A DNA stretch of 64,000 bases from Marchantia polymorpha subsp. ruderalis. Taxonomy: Eukaryota; Streptophyta; Marchantiopsida; Marchantiales; Marchantiaceae. Shown here piece by piece: positions 11,611 to 23,778 of this stretch (position 1 is the first letter of the stretch; each line of letters opens with the position of its first letter). A program made the position numbers and the translations under genes. Under the pieces are notes generated by a model that ran no database searches, was not told the origin of the DNA, and worked only from the letters and a program-made list of their open reading frames with translations. The DNA is taken from positions 20,316,501 to 20,380,500 of the forward strand of contig AP031352.1 in assembly GCA_037833965.1 (NCBI GenBank), given 5' to 3'.

Positions 11611-14600
11611 CTAATTTATTAATTCTACTAATTCTCAAATTACTAATTTATATTTGAAACTTTACAAACTATTATTGAATTTTGAATGTGAAAAATTTGG
11701 AGAAATTTAAGGAAAAAATATTCAAAATTCTTCAAAAAATTAAATTCAATAATTTTTTGTAAAGCTTCAAAAATAAAATTAACAATGTCTATAAATGCAT
11801 TTGTAAGATAAAACATTATTCTTGACATTTGTAATTATTTTACAATAGAATGAACTAAAATTGATTTGGAATCTTATTCATATTTCAAAAACATTTGAAC
11901 AATGTGCATTAATTATATTTTTATCGTTGAAAATTTATAACACATTTCAATTTCACATTTTTAACATGTTTAAAAAAAATTAATTTCATAATTTTTAATC
12001 AACTGCTAATATTTTAACTACACAATTTTTACATCAACTCATACAAAGATTTTTTGATTCTTATGCTTTATTGACTACTTGCCCAATCGAGATATCTCAA
12101 TTAATTCTCAATTTATTTCATAATATATCATAATCAATAGAATCACATACTCATCTAGGTTCATTATCGATATTAAAAATCTCCTATGATTCTTTTTTTC
12201 AAATAGATTAAATTTTCAAATTATTCTAGGATGAGTTTATTATTCAACGTTTTTCAGACCAATCAATTTGTTTACTTGCAGTTTTTTCAACTAGCTACTT
12301 TGAATCATTCCTCCTTTATACACATACTTTATTATAAAATAGACCAAAAAAATATTCCAGAATTTATAACCACAAACAAAAGTCAGATAATAAAATGAAA
12401 CAAAAATTCAAGTTGCTTCTCATAATTTTTAAAATCAAATCTTCAATCTATATTTGAATTCTAAATCTCTCTTAACAAATCATGATTTTCAAGTTGAAGA
12501 TATTACATTTACAATGACATTATTTGACAATCATTTTGATCCATTGTCACAATTTGACAAATAATATGCACATTTCTATATAAAAATATTAGTCATAATA
12601 TTCTAACTGATTGCTTCAATAAATTTCAAAATTCATATAATTACCTAATAGTTTTCAAAAACCAATTTCTGATATATTGGAAACAAAGTTACAACTTCGA
12701 GACTATTACTCTATACAATTTTTACCATTTTTTGAGTTTGTAACTTTGTATCAACTTCAACATTGCATTAACAACTTATCCAAACAAATCAATATTTTAA
12801 GCTAACATACATTTTGATTTTTTAAATTTTTATATAAATCAAATAATTAAAAATTACTTAAAAATATTTTTTTAATTATTTGGAAAATCCTTATACGACT
12901 GAATTTCATTCTAAAATTGAAAAACAAATTTGCAACTCTATAATATTAAATTAATTTCAACATGTAACTACCAGCTTGCATTCAAAATCAATGCGAATAA
13001 ATCAATTTTTTCCCTTGAATAAAATTTGAGTTTTAAAGCTTCTTATCTTTAAGTAAAACTTTCACAAATTTTCACAAGCTCTTGTAATCATTAAATTTAA
13101 TTCACTTCTTTTGAAGTTCACTTAAAACTTTAAATTGAATTTTTTTATTGAATATTTTCACATCATAACATTTTCTTATTTTAATACTGGATTTGGCTTG
13201 TTCTTCTTTTCCAATGTTGCTTTGATTTTATTAAAAAAATCAATTTATTAGTTGTTCAAATATGTTTGATAATATATTTGATTGCTTATGATATCATCAT
13301 TTAGCTTTGTTTGGCGAATCATTTTTTTCCCACTAGCATTTGTAACTTGACACTTGCTTAAGTTAATTTTATTTTAAGTTTATACTTTTGTTTTTCTCAT
13401 TGCTTTTTAACATTATGGCTTTGTCATTGCCACTTATTTTAGTTTTATAAACATCTTTTGCAGTTTCGTTTTCTTTATGACTTGTCTCAAAATATATGAC
13501 ATTGATTTATTTCAAAAAAAGTAATTTAAAACTTTGTAACAATATTTGTATTTATATTAATCATTTTATATGATACTTTTATTAAATCTTAAGGTCATTT
13601 TGTACTAGTATTGTATTAATTTTGAAATTGCTTAATTTTAGCATTCTATCATAAATTTGAGTTACTTTCTATTATTAGTTTATTATCATTTTGTATCAGC
13701 ATTTATATTCATTTTTTACTACTCTATATTATTTTTTATCACCATGTTGAATTATTTAATGACAATACATTCCCATGTTTTTTATGAGTTTGTATCAATG
13801 ACAATCAATGTTTTGATTCCACTGAACTTTTTCTTTGTAGCTGTTTCAGAATTTTACCTTGCACTATTTCAACTATTAGTATAAACAAGTTCATAAGTTA
13901 TATTTTATGTTTCAAAATCTTATGCAACTTTTATTTTCATATATTTTAATTCTAAATATTGCTTTATTTTGACAATAGTTTTAAGGTCTAGCATATAAAC
14001 ATTCAATGGGATGAATATCTAAATTTTTTTACAGAGTTTTATAAAATATGTTATATAAGAATTTAAGTGGTTATCAATTTGAAAATTATTAAATTTTGAT
14101 GAAATGTAAAATAAGTGTATCATTTTATAGCTCAAACTTCTTTGATATAGCCGTTAACTAAAAAATGTCAATCTTTTAAATAATTTGAGCATAAAGCACA
14201 AAATTTTATAATACACATAGTAGCAATTTTCCATGACACTTTGTAATCATGCGATTTTCTCACAATATTTTAATTTTCATGATGACATGTGATAGTTTAT
14301 TGAAAATAAATTCTAAAGATTGTAAAAATTTATGTATGAGGATTAGTAAAGATAGATTATCCTGAATTTTCAAATTTCTTTTATAAAAACATGTTCAAGA
14401 AAATATTTTAGCATTATTCAAAATTTTACCACTCTTCAAACATAAGAATTTCATAGGAACACATAAAATTTATCAAAAAATGAAATATTTACATCATATT
14501 TTTTTATAATTTAAAAATTTGTTACATATACAAATGTATAACATAAAATTGTTACATTAAGATCCAAAAATTATTAGATTATTATTTTTTAAATAAAAAT

Positions 14601-17600
14601 CTTAAGTATAATTATTTATGTTTATAATTTCAAAGACAAAAATTATTCACAATGAAGATAAATTTTTCTATATCATATTGTCAAAACTTTGATTTAAATC
14701 CAATTGATAATTTCTTTTTATAAGTATTTCATGATTGTTGAAATTTAAATTTATTATAAATTTGATTCATTTTTGAAATCAACTTTGTTACGTTCAAAAT
14801 TCTAGGTTTTTGTGTCATACATATCATTTCAAATACGGAATCCTAAATTTACTCAATACTATTTTTCTTTTATTCATAATTCAAGGTATATTATTTCAAT
14901 GTCATCCCAAACAACAATTATCAAAAGATATAGATGTATTAACTTCTAGGAAGCTAAGACTAAGCATTAAAATTTAATATGTTTTGTACATTATGTTTAT
15001 ATTGTTACATATTTTGCAATGCTTGTTGATATTTTTACTTTATAAGATTAGCAATGTCGTTGTAATCATTTTTTTCTACATATGTTGTTGTGTGATTAGA
15101 TGACTGCTTGTCAAAAGAATCAAACAATAGGAGTTCAAATTATTTGAAGTGCAAAAAAAGAGAAACAAAACTAAGATGTGAAATTGATTATAAGATGATA
15201 CAAAGTGTCAAATAGTCAAGGTGCTTAATTACTAAAGTAAGAATGAGATAACAGCCAAAATGTTCAAGCAAAAATATAAAAAGCATAATAAAACAAATGA
15301 AAACAATCAAGATTACTCAAAAGAAATGAAACGAAAATTTCAACATAAAATTATGAAAATGGACAAAGAGAAGACAAAATATTAAGGTCAAATGGTATAA
15401 TTTGAAGTACATAAAACTCAATGCCAAAACTGAAGTGTAAGTATAAATATTTAATAAACATTTCAATTTTTTATAATAAAAATATGGAAAAAAATTATTT
15501 ATCAATAATTTTGTAATATAATTATGTGAAAAAAAGTTTATTTATTTATTTATAAATATTATTTTTCCTATAAAACTTCATTTTGAAATACAAATTTCAC
15601 AAATCAAAGATTATTTAAAGAGCTTTGACTTGAAAATCTTTTTTCTATATAAATTTGATGTCAAATTTTCACTAAAATGAATAAAGTAATATTTTAAATT
15701 TAAATATAAAATTTTATTTTAAATATTTTAAAACAAGAATTGAACTTTATATATATTAAAAAACTTTAACATGCAGTTTTTTGCTAATATCTTATGTTAT
15801 ATTCAATTTATTTACTAGTTCTATAAATAAAAAACTCTTAGTTATGGTTTCTAAGTTAAAAATAACCTCTTTTAGATTTTAATTCACGTCGAATTAATCA
15901 CTTAATAAAAAATAGTTGTATATTTTTGGTGCATTATTTTAACTGATTATTTTTGCATTTGAATTTATTTAATTTTTTTAATCTTTTAATTTTTTCTTGT
16001 CTTAGATTTATTAATTTTTCCAATTTATTTGTAAGTGAAATATTTTTTGTTTTTTATGTGATGCATGTAATGTAATTAAATGCAATTTTTTTAAAATTTG
16101 CATCATTATAACATACGCGGTAACATTTGTATTGCAACAAACGCGAATTCTAGGTAGTAAACTTTCTACAATGAAGGAAGTCATGTCATTGAAAAATAAG
16201 ACAAGAACATTAAAACAAGATGATAATAACATAGTAGTTTAATAACATAGTATACAATGTGTAGATCTTGCTGTAATTGCTATTTCAAGTATTTATGACT
16301 ATGTCTTGTCAAAAATCTCAAATTTGAATATTTCACATTTGCGTTTAAGAAATTTCAACTCTATCTCTCAAAAGTTGTGAAAGAGAGAGTCATTCAAAGC
16401 AATGGCAAAGTTTTTGCTATGCTCTACAGTAACCTTCCACTAAATAACGCATACGTTTAAGTACACAATATTTTATTAAAAAAATGAGAATCAAGATTTA
16501 TTTAGTTCAAAATGCAAGTTTGAAAGATTTTTGTGTTTGAAAATCAATTTTTGGTTGATACTTACTCATCTCGCATTAGGAGATGTATATCGATAATAGT
16601 ACAAAACAACTAGCTTGTATGAATCATTTTGTATATGTTTTAGATGATAATGGACAATAAACATTTAAAGTTCGTTTAAAGTTTTCAGTAACTTCAGCTC
16701 CTCTTTGATAAGTAACACCTTTAGCTTTGTAATTGATTTAGCCATTATTTGGAAAGCCTACAAAATCTCAGCCAAAACTGATAAATCATAATGCGGTACG
16801 TTTAACTTTGACAATTGTGAAATAGGAAATTGGCCCTAATCTTGTCAAAGCATTTTTCAAACTCAATTAAACAACCAACCAGATTAAAAAATATTTTCTT
16901 GTCTCACTCATATTTTTCAGCTGCTTCACTATCTTTGTACTTGCAAACTTGAGACCTTGTACTCCGAGCATCGGTGTTATTTAGTTTATATCACATCTAA
17001 AGGTCATTTGATAATTATTTTTTTTTTTTTTTTACTATTGATTCATTTAATTAACAATTTTCATAATAAATCTAAAATTTTGCTTGGGTAAATTTTGTAT
17101 AATTGTTGTTATAAATTTAAAATGGGAATAAAATCTAAAAGTTATATATGAATGTTTCATAAGTTTACTAATTATTGTTGGTACGTTTATTCTTTGCCTC
17201 ATTCGAAGAGATTAGAACTTGGATGACTATTTGCTGAAAGAAAATATACACAGAATGAAATTTAATTGAGTTTACAGTTCTGATTCGTCTAAGTAAGCAC
17301 AATATTTCAAGGATGAAGATTAGTGGGAGATTACTATACCATACTTGTAAAATTAAAGCAAGCCACATAAACTTCAAATTGAATGGTATTAAATTTGAAT
17401 TCAAATTTAGAAAAGTAATAGTGAAAATTTTGACAAAATTAACTTTGTGAAATTTTTTTTAAAAAAATTGTGTGATATTGAAGCATTACATGTGTGAAAT
17501 CAATAAATCCATTGCTTGACTGTTAATGAAAGATCTTTGTATAACGACTTCATAATATGAACAAAAGATGTAGTTTGCATTACTTCTCCAAACAAGAAAC

Positions 17601-18280
17601 ATCTACTTAAAAAATGCTTACAAGTAAAATTGATAACAATACTCTACTTTGACTCTTACAAAGATTCAAAATTTATGTGTTAAAAAATTGCAAGTACCTG
17701 AAAATACTAAAAAATCTCCACATAAATTAGAACATGAAAAAATCAAATCATGAGTATAACATATATTCACATTTTCTATTTTTGATTTGAAAAAATTTTT
17801 AATTGACTATGTTAGTATATAATGATGTCTTCTTGAATGAAGATAATGATGTTTTATCTTTGAATTTTTTTATTAAATAACCTTTTTTGGATGATGACAT
17901 TGAAGCTTTATTATATAAATTTGAGTATAATGCAACAAAATAAGGATTAGAAGTACATCAAAAAATTGACAAGTTTCTAAATTTATTATTTGAACAATTT
18001 ATTTGATCTTATTTTATGTTAAAAATATTTCTATTGCTTTATTTTATGATAATTTATATCTATTTTATATCACATGATTATTTTTATTTTTATTTTGATA
18101 ATTTTGATATTATTTTGGATTCATCAAATGTTTTCTTTGTATTTTTATATGTGGTGAATTTGTGAGGAAAAATTCAAGAATATATTATATGCAAGTTGCT
18201 AAAATAATTTTATGAATAAATATTATTCTATAGATTGTGTAAGAAGCAATTAGATCATTTCATGAGGTTGCAAACAAAGT

Positions 18281-19260
18281 GTGTTTAATTCTTGTGTATA
18301 CAAAAAAAAAAAGATAGTGACATGGTTTTTTTTGCTTAATTTTCTTGTACAACATGAGGATGACATGCTTTTAGTAGCTAATGACAATTTTGATGTTGAA
18401 AAATTTAATAATTTAATGAATTTTGAGTGCTACAGAATGTATTTCACACAAAGAACTTCAAAAACTTAAAAGATGAAATTTCAAGACAAATATGCTAAAA
18501 GACATTTGCAAAGATCAAAAAAATAAAATAAAATTGCTTTGAGTATTTTTTTAGCTATTCATTTCAAACTTTCATCAGCTCCTTGTCCAATAGGTTATGT
18601 GAAATTTTTATATAATATTGAAAATAGTGTATGAAAAAAAATTGAAATTTTGATGTTTTTTGATCATTTCAGTAGATGTAATATTACTTTTGCTGTGGAT
18701 AACACTACAATATACATGTCAACTCTAAGAAAATTACATAAAAACGTTGTGAAATGAATTTTGAAATAATTTAAGAGTACAAAGAATTTTAATCTATTTT
18801 TCATAGGAAATTATAGAATTCCAAAGTATTGATTTGCAATGTAGATCCAAATTATGAAAGATGAATGAAAAACTGTTCAATTGGATATGTGTTTACATTT
18901 TGAGAATACATAAGCTGAATATTTACATGGTAGAAGTGCAGAGCTCGATCTAGTAGGGAAGTTGACTATAAAGTGATAGTGGAAAAAACAAAGTTCATTA
19001 TGGTTTGGACAAGCTTGTAATAGAAATGAAATATAACTGCATGACATTGAATCTTTCATGTGACTGTTAGAGTGGTTAAAATCAGCAGTGAATCAGGTGA
19101 TGAACAGTAGAGTAAAGCATATTAACATGGAAAAATAATAACTGAGATTTTGTGATTAAATGATTTATCTAGTTAAGACTTACGGTGTATTTAATCTTGC
19201 TGATGTCTCCACAAAAGTGATTTATGTAAAGACATGGTGCCACATTGAAGGTTTGACATA
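18281..19260 (+). pseudogene. Ty1/copia polyprotein remnant (RT palm to RNase H)
   Basis: In shifting plus-strand frames with many stops: HEDDMLLVANDN...EKFNNLMNFE (the copia YVDDML palm motif with Tyr-Val changed to His-Glu but both Asp kept), KLSSAPCP (usual KLSSAQCP), FKSTKNFNLFF (usual LKGTKNLKLCF), SRVKHINME (usual SRTKHIDVR) and FNLADVSTKVI (usual NASDMLTKVV). The order matches the end of a copia polyprotein. It is followed by a polypurine-like tract and an LTR edge. The element cannot be autonomous. Confidence 0.75.
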
Positions 19261-19433
19261 TGTGTATAAGTAGATTAAACTAGCAATAATCTGACTCTAT
19301 TATTATTTTCCTCCGGTCTAGTTTCACTTAACTTTACTTTACATAACAATGGAACTTATGTGAAAATTGTTTATAAATTTGTTCATACAGTCATCATAAA
19401 ATATATGTAAGTTATTATTCTTAGTACATGGGT

Positions 19434-19690
19434 CAAGGAGGAGATTGTTGGGAGTTGTCATAGGTTTTGAATTGTTATTAACTAAAATATTTAGCTAGTG
19501 CTATATTAAAGGGCATAAGCTCATTGTGAATATACAATGGAGCAATTTTTAGTATAAAAGTAACACAACGTTCTCCGGAGAAGCTCAACCACATTGACTC
19601 CTATGACTTCATGTATGCAACTTCTAAAGTATGAAGGCAAAAATCTTGCCCAGTTTTTCTTCACTGTGGATTATTAACAACTTGGACTTA
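19434..19690 (+). mobile_element. Polypurine tract and start of 3' LTR of copia element
   Basis: A purine-rich stretch (GGTCAAGGAGGAGAT, about 19432-19445) is followed at 19446 by TGTTGGGAG, the usual TG start of a copia LTR. A possible TATA box (AGTATAAAAG) lies at about 19552. The LTR end is not clear; about 19690 is an estimate. No matching 5' LTR was found upstream. Confidence 0.55.
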
Positions 19691-21560
19691 CTTCATTACT
19701 CCCAGCCAGTCATGCACAACAACCTTTTGATATGGACATGCACTTCCGTTGTTGTACATTTCAACATGTTGAGGGTGATGGGAATAGAATATTCGTAGTG
19801 GGGATATTTCCATTTGTTTTGAAAATCTCATTTCGTACATTGATCTATTACGTGAGAAAACTTGAGTTGGAGAGATGACTGCGTAACCACTCATCTCATC
19901 TGTTTTGATGGGGGTGCGTAAGCACACCCATCATCTGCAGGTCTCACAAGAACGTTCGCCTGCAACTTCTTGCTGGAGGAGATCATGGTATGATATGAGA
20001 CCTGGAGCTGCATAAGTATATGTGCCAATATCAGCATCATATAAAGGGGGACGCCTTTAGCGGAAAAGTCTACTGTGCGTGATGAAGAGAATGTCTAGAA
20101 GATTAAAGACAAACTTAACGCTTCCACAGTGTTCGGTTTGACCAATCGACGTTTCGATGGCGAAGTCCTTACAAAACCTTGCAGAGGAATCTGAACCAAG
20201 TTAGTCCCATTAGGACTCATCTGCGAATTGCCAGCAGCAAGCATGAGACAAAAGTTCACGACAGCTATTCCATGTGATGTGTTCAAAGGATGCCAAACAT
20301 AGAAAAGTCCTCACGTTCTCGGATATCTACGAAGTTTGTGTAGTTAGAATTATCGCTGTAAGCTCTCCCTAGAGTTTGTCTGCATTGTATCTAGTGAAGA
20401 TTCCAGCGATACAGTTGTTTACTCTTTTCATGCACATGTTGCATGGATTGGTTGGGAAGAAGACATGTTAACGAGGAGTAATATTAATTCCTGTGGTCTC
20501 ATTTATCTTACAGGCTATCATATTGCATCACCTAGTGACAGGACCATTCAAAGAACCTACCGTGCTGCCTTGAAGTTCATCCGTTTCATTTGCGCTTTTT
20601 ATTTCATCACTTTCTACTTTTCAAATCGCAGATTACGTCTTATGATGGTGTATACGCGTTTAAAAGCTCATGCTGATGGTCTGCATATTGGTCAACCTTC
20701 TCGTCTCCTTGTATTCTTTGGAGAGCCCATCCTATAATTTTTTTTGGTTTTTGGTTATATATATTGGTTACGAGAAAACCTTATCAAGACTGATAGAGAA
20801 TCGGAATCAAACGTGTGAACAAATAGTGCAATTGGAGAGGAATCTTGTTGTCAGTCTCCTTGATACCGGGTCCCTATCAAATTTGTTAACAATATTTGTT
20901 GTATATTAACCGTTTGATATCATCCCCGTACGGCTCTTCAGGCTATATTACTCGGTGTCCCTTTAGCTTTGTTGTGTTGGAACGATTTCCACAACGCAGT
21001 GAGGTTAAAAAGTGATATTCTGAACTCATGAGGTACGTCAAAGGATGCCGTCTCTCGGAGAGGCTTCAAAGCTCTATAGAGTCAGGAGCGTCATTATTAG
21101 GCACTACCTTTTGCATCGCTTCGTCCTCTGCTCCTGTGCCTTCTCCTGCCCGAGATCCATCCGTCCGTTCTTGTACTGGCATGCGTGTAGTGGATGTGCA
21201 GTATCGTACTTGGTATGAGGGGAGTATCGGTTCATAACTCCTCCCAAAAACCACAGCCCCTTGTGCGACCAGTAGACGGCCAAGTTGGAGACGATCGAGA
21301 TCTGGAAGGGAATGGAGCCCAGTGACATGTACTGTGCTTGTTGCTGGCAGATCTGAAGGCAACTAGCGCAATGATATTTGGACTACGTGGGAAGCACAAG
21401 AACGTGATGTAACTGAGGAAAGCATAGGCCAACTGTTTTCGTCCGTCCGGTAGTTGGCTCACGACTCGAAGCTCACCTTCATTCTCCTCCGGAGTCCAAG
21501 CCAAAAATAACATTCCGAAGAGAAGACGTACTTTGACTCTCGGAGGGGCCCAACGAGTCG
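19691..21560. other. Unassigned stretch of intermediate GC
   Basis: Between the LTR and the DCN1-like leader. Short open frames exist on both strands (for example 19688-19927 -, 20095-20286 -, 20465-20737 +, 21066-21362 -), but none resembles a known family and none links by clear splice sites. I see no supportable gene. Confidence 0.4.
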
Positions 21561-22487
21561 CCGGTTGGATCGTTCTCTCAGCATCATGAGCAGCAGCAGC
21601 AGCAGCAGCAGACGCAGGAAATCAGTTTTCTGCGTCTGCGAATGCCAAAGCCGAGGAGGAAATTATTGTGGCTACAGAACGGGAGAGCTATTGTGGATTG
21701 ATTCTTCGGGCTTGGGACGCCGGGAGAGATCGGAGAGGACGATAGAAAACCTGGACAACACGGTGGAGGCCATTATCGCGGATCGGTGCCGTCCCGAGGA
21801 GGAAGACGAGGAGAATATAGGGCTACGGAAAGGAGAGCGTAGAGGTGTGGGTGGTACAGGAATGTCCCTTTTCAGGAGTTAGTGGTGATGAACGCGGAAT
21901 GTTGCCATCATCAATGCCATCCATCTACGGTTCGGCTGTCACGGACGCAGGCAGGCTCCGCCAACGAACGCCGTGCGAGAGACGAGCAGCTCTGCCCGGT
22001 CGGTGGTCGACGCAGTCCCGCCTCTGTCTGCGCTCTGCCCATTACTGTGCAGTACACGCAGACATCGCATCCATCGGTCCACCAATCAATCAGTGCGTGC
22101 GCAACTCGGACTCCGCACTTCCATCCACTGGCTCCAGCCGGTCGACGTCGGGTGCAGTGCGGCACCGAGGGCCAGAGCAAGAGAAAGAGAAAACGAAAAC
22201 GAAAACTAAAGCCACAGAGTCACGCACCAAGAGTCAGATTCGCAGATCATTTATTGACCCGGCCTCGGTCTCGGTCTGCTCCGCGACCCGTGACGCGTGG
22301 CCAATTTACGAATGGGTTGGAGCTCCACCCGCGGGGCCAGGGGCAGAGTCCCGTTTCGGGATTCGGGGCCCGGCGTCTAGACTCTCTGGAGCCGGGAGTC
22401 CACAGGCTTCCGTTGCTTCGGCAACTGCATCCATGCGTCAAAGCAAGTCAAAGACCCAATTGCCAAGGCGGACGGACAGACGGAGGC

Positions 22488-22565
22488 CCTGCCTGCCTGC
22501 CTGCCTGCCTGACTGACTGGATGACTGACTGACTGACCGACCGACCGACCGACCGACTGACTGAG
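22488..22565. repeat. Tetranucleotide array (GCCT)n / (GACT)n / (GACC)n
   Basis: Successive runs of GCCT, GACT, GACC and again GACT units follow one another without spacer in the leader upstream of the DCN1-like gene. The neighbouring arrays differ by one base per unit. Confidence 0.85.
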
Positions 22566-22754
22566 TTGCTGGACTGTTGTGCCTGAACCCGTACCTGGGC
22601 GCGGGTGGCGGGGCGGGGCTCGGGTGGAGGAGGTGGTGGGTGCGGGGCTGGGGAGGAAGTTAAAGCAAGGTGGGGGCGAGAATTTGGAGTTGGCGCGGAT
22701 GGGCGTGCACGCACTGTTTCGCCGTATGAGCTTCGCAAGGCAGCGATTAGCGGA

Positions 22755-22795
<41 letters not shown>

Positions 22796-23245
22796 GGAGA
22801 GAGAGAAAGAGAGAGAGATAGAGAGAAAGAGGTCACACGATTTGGCGGTTCCTGGTTGGTTGGCGGTCCTGACATCCAGCGCAGCGCAGCGTTTGTGTGC
22901 GCGAGTTTCTGCTCGCTCGCGGCCCGACTCCGACGGACGACGACGACGACGACGATATCGCAAGAGCGAGCGAGTGAGAATATGTTTGGTTTGTTTGTTT
23001 GTCGCTGTCTGTGCGCGCAGGAGGAGGTCGCCTTGGCCTCTCTGCTACCGCTATCTCTGCGCTCTCTCTCTCTCTCTCTCTCTCTGCCAGACTCGTAGTC
23101 CGGCCAAGCTCCGAGATAGAGGAGCTTTTGTCCGCGAGATAGGGAAGAGAGCACGCGGAGCGTGTGTCACTGGCCTGATCCCTCAATTTCCAGTCGCTTG
23201 TGCGCAGGAGGAGAGACAGGGCAGGCAGGCAGGCAGGCGGGCGAG

Positions 23246-23282
<37 letters not shown>

Positions 23283-23611
23283 AGCGCGAGAGAGAGAAGA
23301 GGGAGAGTCTGGGGATGGGGATGGGGGGAGGGCAGGGTGTGGGGAGGAAATTGCAGGGATTGTTGTTGTTGGCTAAAGTCCAGCAGTGCTAGTTTCTATA
23401 AGCATGAGTCCTCGGCAGCATCTTGCCACTCGTCGTCGTTGTTGTTGTCAGCGCGTTTGTTGACGCTTCGGGGCTGGCGGATCTCTTCTGCTCTCTTTCT
23501 GCCTCTCGGTCTCAGCACCCTCTATCTGTTTTTCCGCTGGTTTCTGTCTTTGTGACGTGATCGTTTTCTTGGCAGTTCCGAGGGACTCGCACGCGCTCTG
23601 GCTCTAAGTAC

Positions 23612-23612
<1 letters not shown>

Positions 23613-23643
<31 letters not shown>
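23613..23643. repeat. Homopolymer of 31 cytosines
   Basis: An uninterrupted run of C, 136 nt before the DCN1-like start codon. Such runs are hard to sequence, so the true length may differ. Confidence 0.9.
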
Positions 23644-23778
23644 AGTCGTTGGAGATGGAATCCACATGATTTTAGAAGTGATCGACTTACACTTGTATCA
23701 GAGTTCGAGTTAGATAGGTGAGGCATTGGGTGCGACCAAGTCATTCTCACGTGGATCACAGACGGTGCCAACGGCAAC

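Larger units (their letters stand above)
7740..19445. mobile_element. AT-rich block of decayed retrotransposon sequence
   Basis: About 11.7 kb of strongly AT-rich DNA with stop codons in all frames and only short open stretches. Copia-type fragments are recognisable near both ends: RNase H-like on the minus strand at about 8.3-8.55 kb, and RT to RNase H on the plus strand at about 18.3-19.25 kb. The middle (about 9-17 kb) shows no protein I can recognise, only repeats such as the pair at 10972-11610. It reads as nested, old, methylation-decayed transposons. No host gene is visible. Confidence 0.65.
21561..23778 (+). promoter_or_regulatory. Simple-sequence-rich promoter/5' leader of the DCN1-like gene
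   Basis: GC-rich DNA immediately upstream of the DCN1-like start codon. It holds CAG runs (21591-21611), GCCT/GACT/GACC tetranucleotide runs (about 22488-22565), GA runs (about 22766-22830 and 23248-23300), a CT run (about 23061-23084) and a run of 31 C (23613-23643). Long frames across this stretch on both strands arise from the repeats. The exact transcription start is not visible. Confidence 0.5.

Noticed and set aside
22448-23555. Frames of 171 codons (-) and 316 codons (+) upstream of the DCN1-like gene
   Set aside because: They run through GA/CT and tetranucleotide repeats and show Arg-Glu or Ser-Leu runs typical of translated microsatellites.
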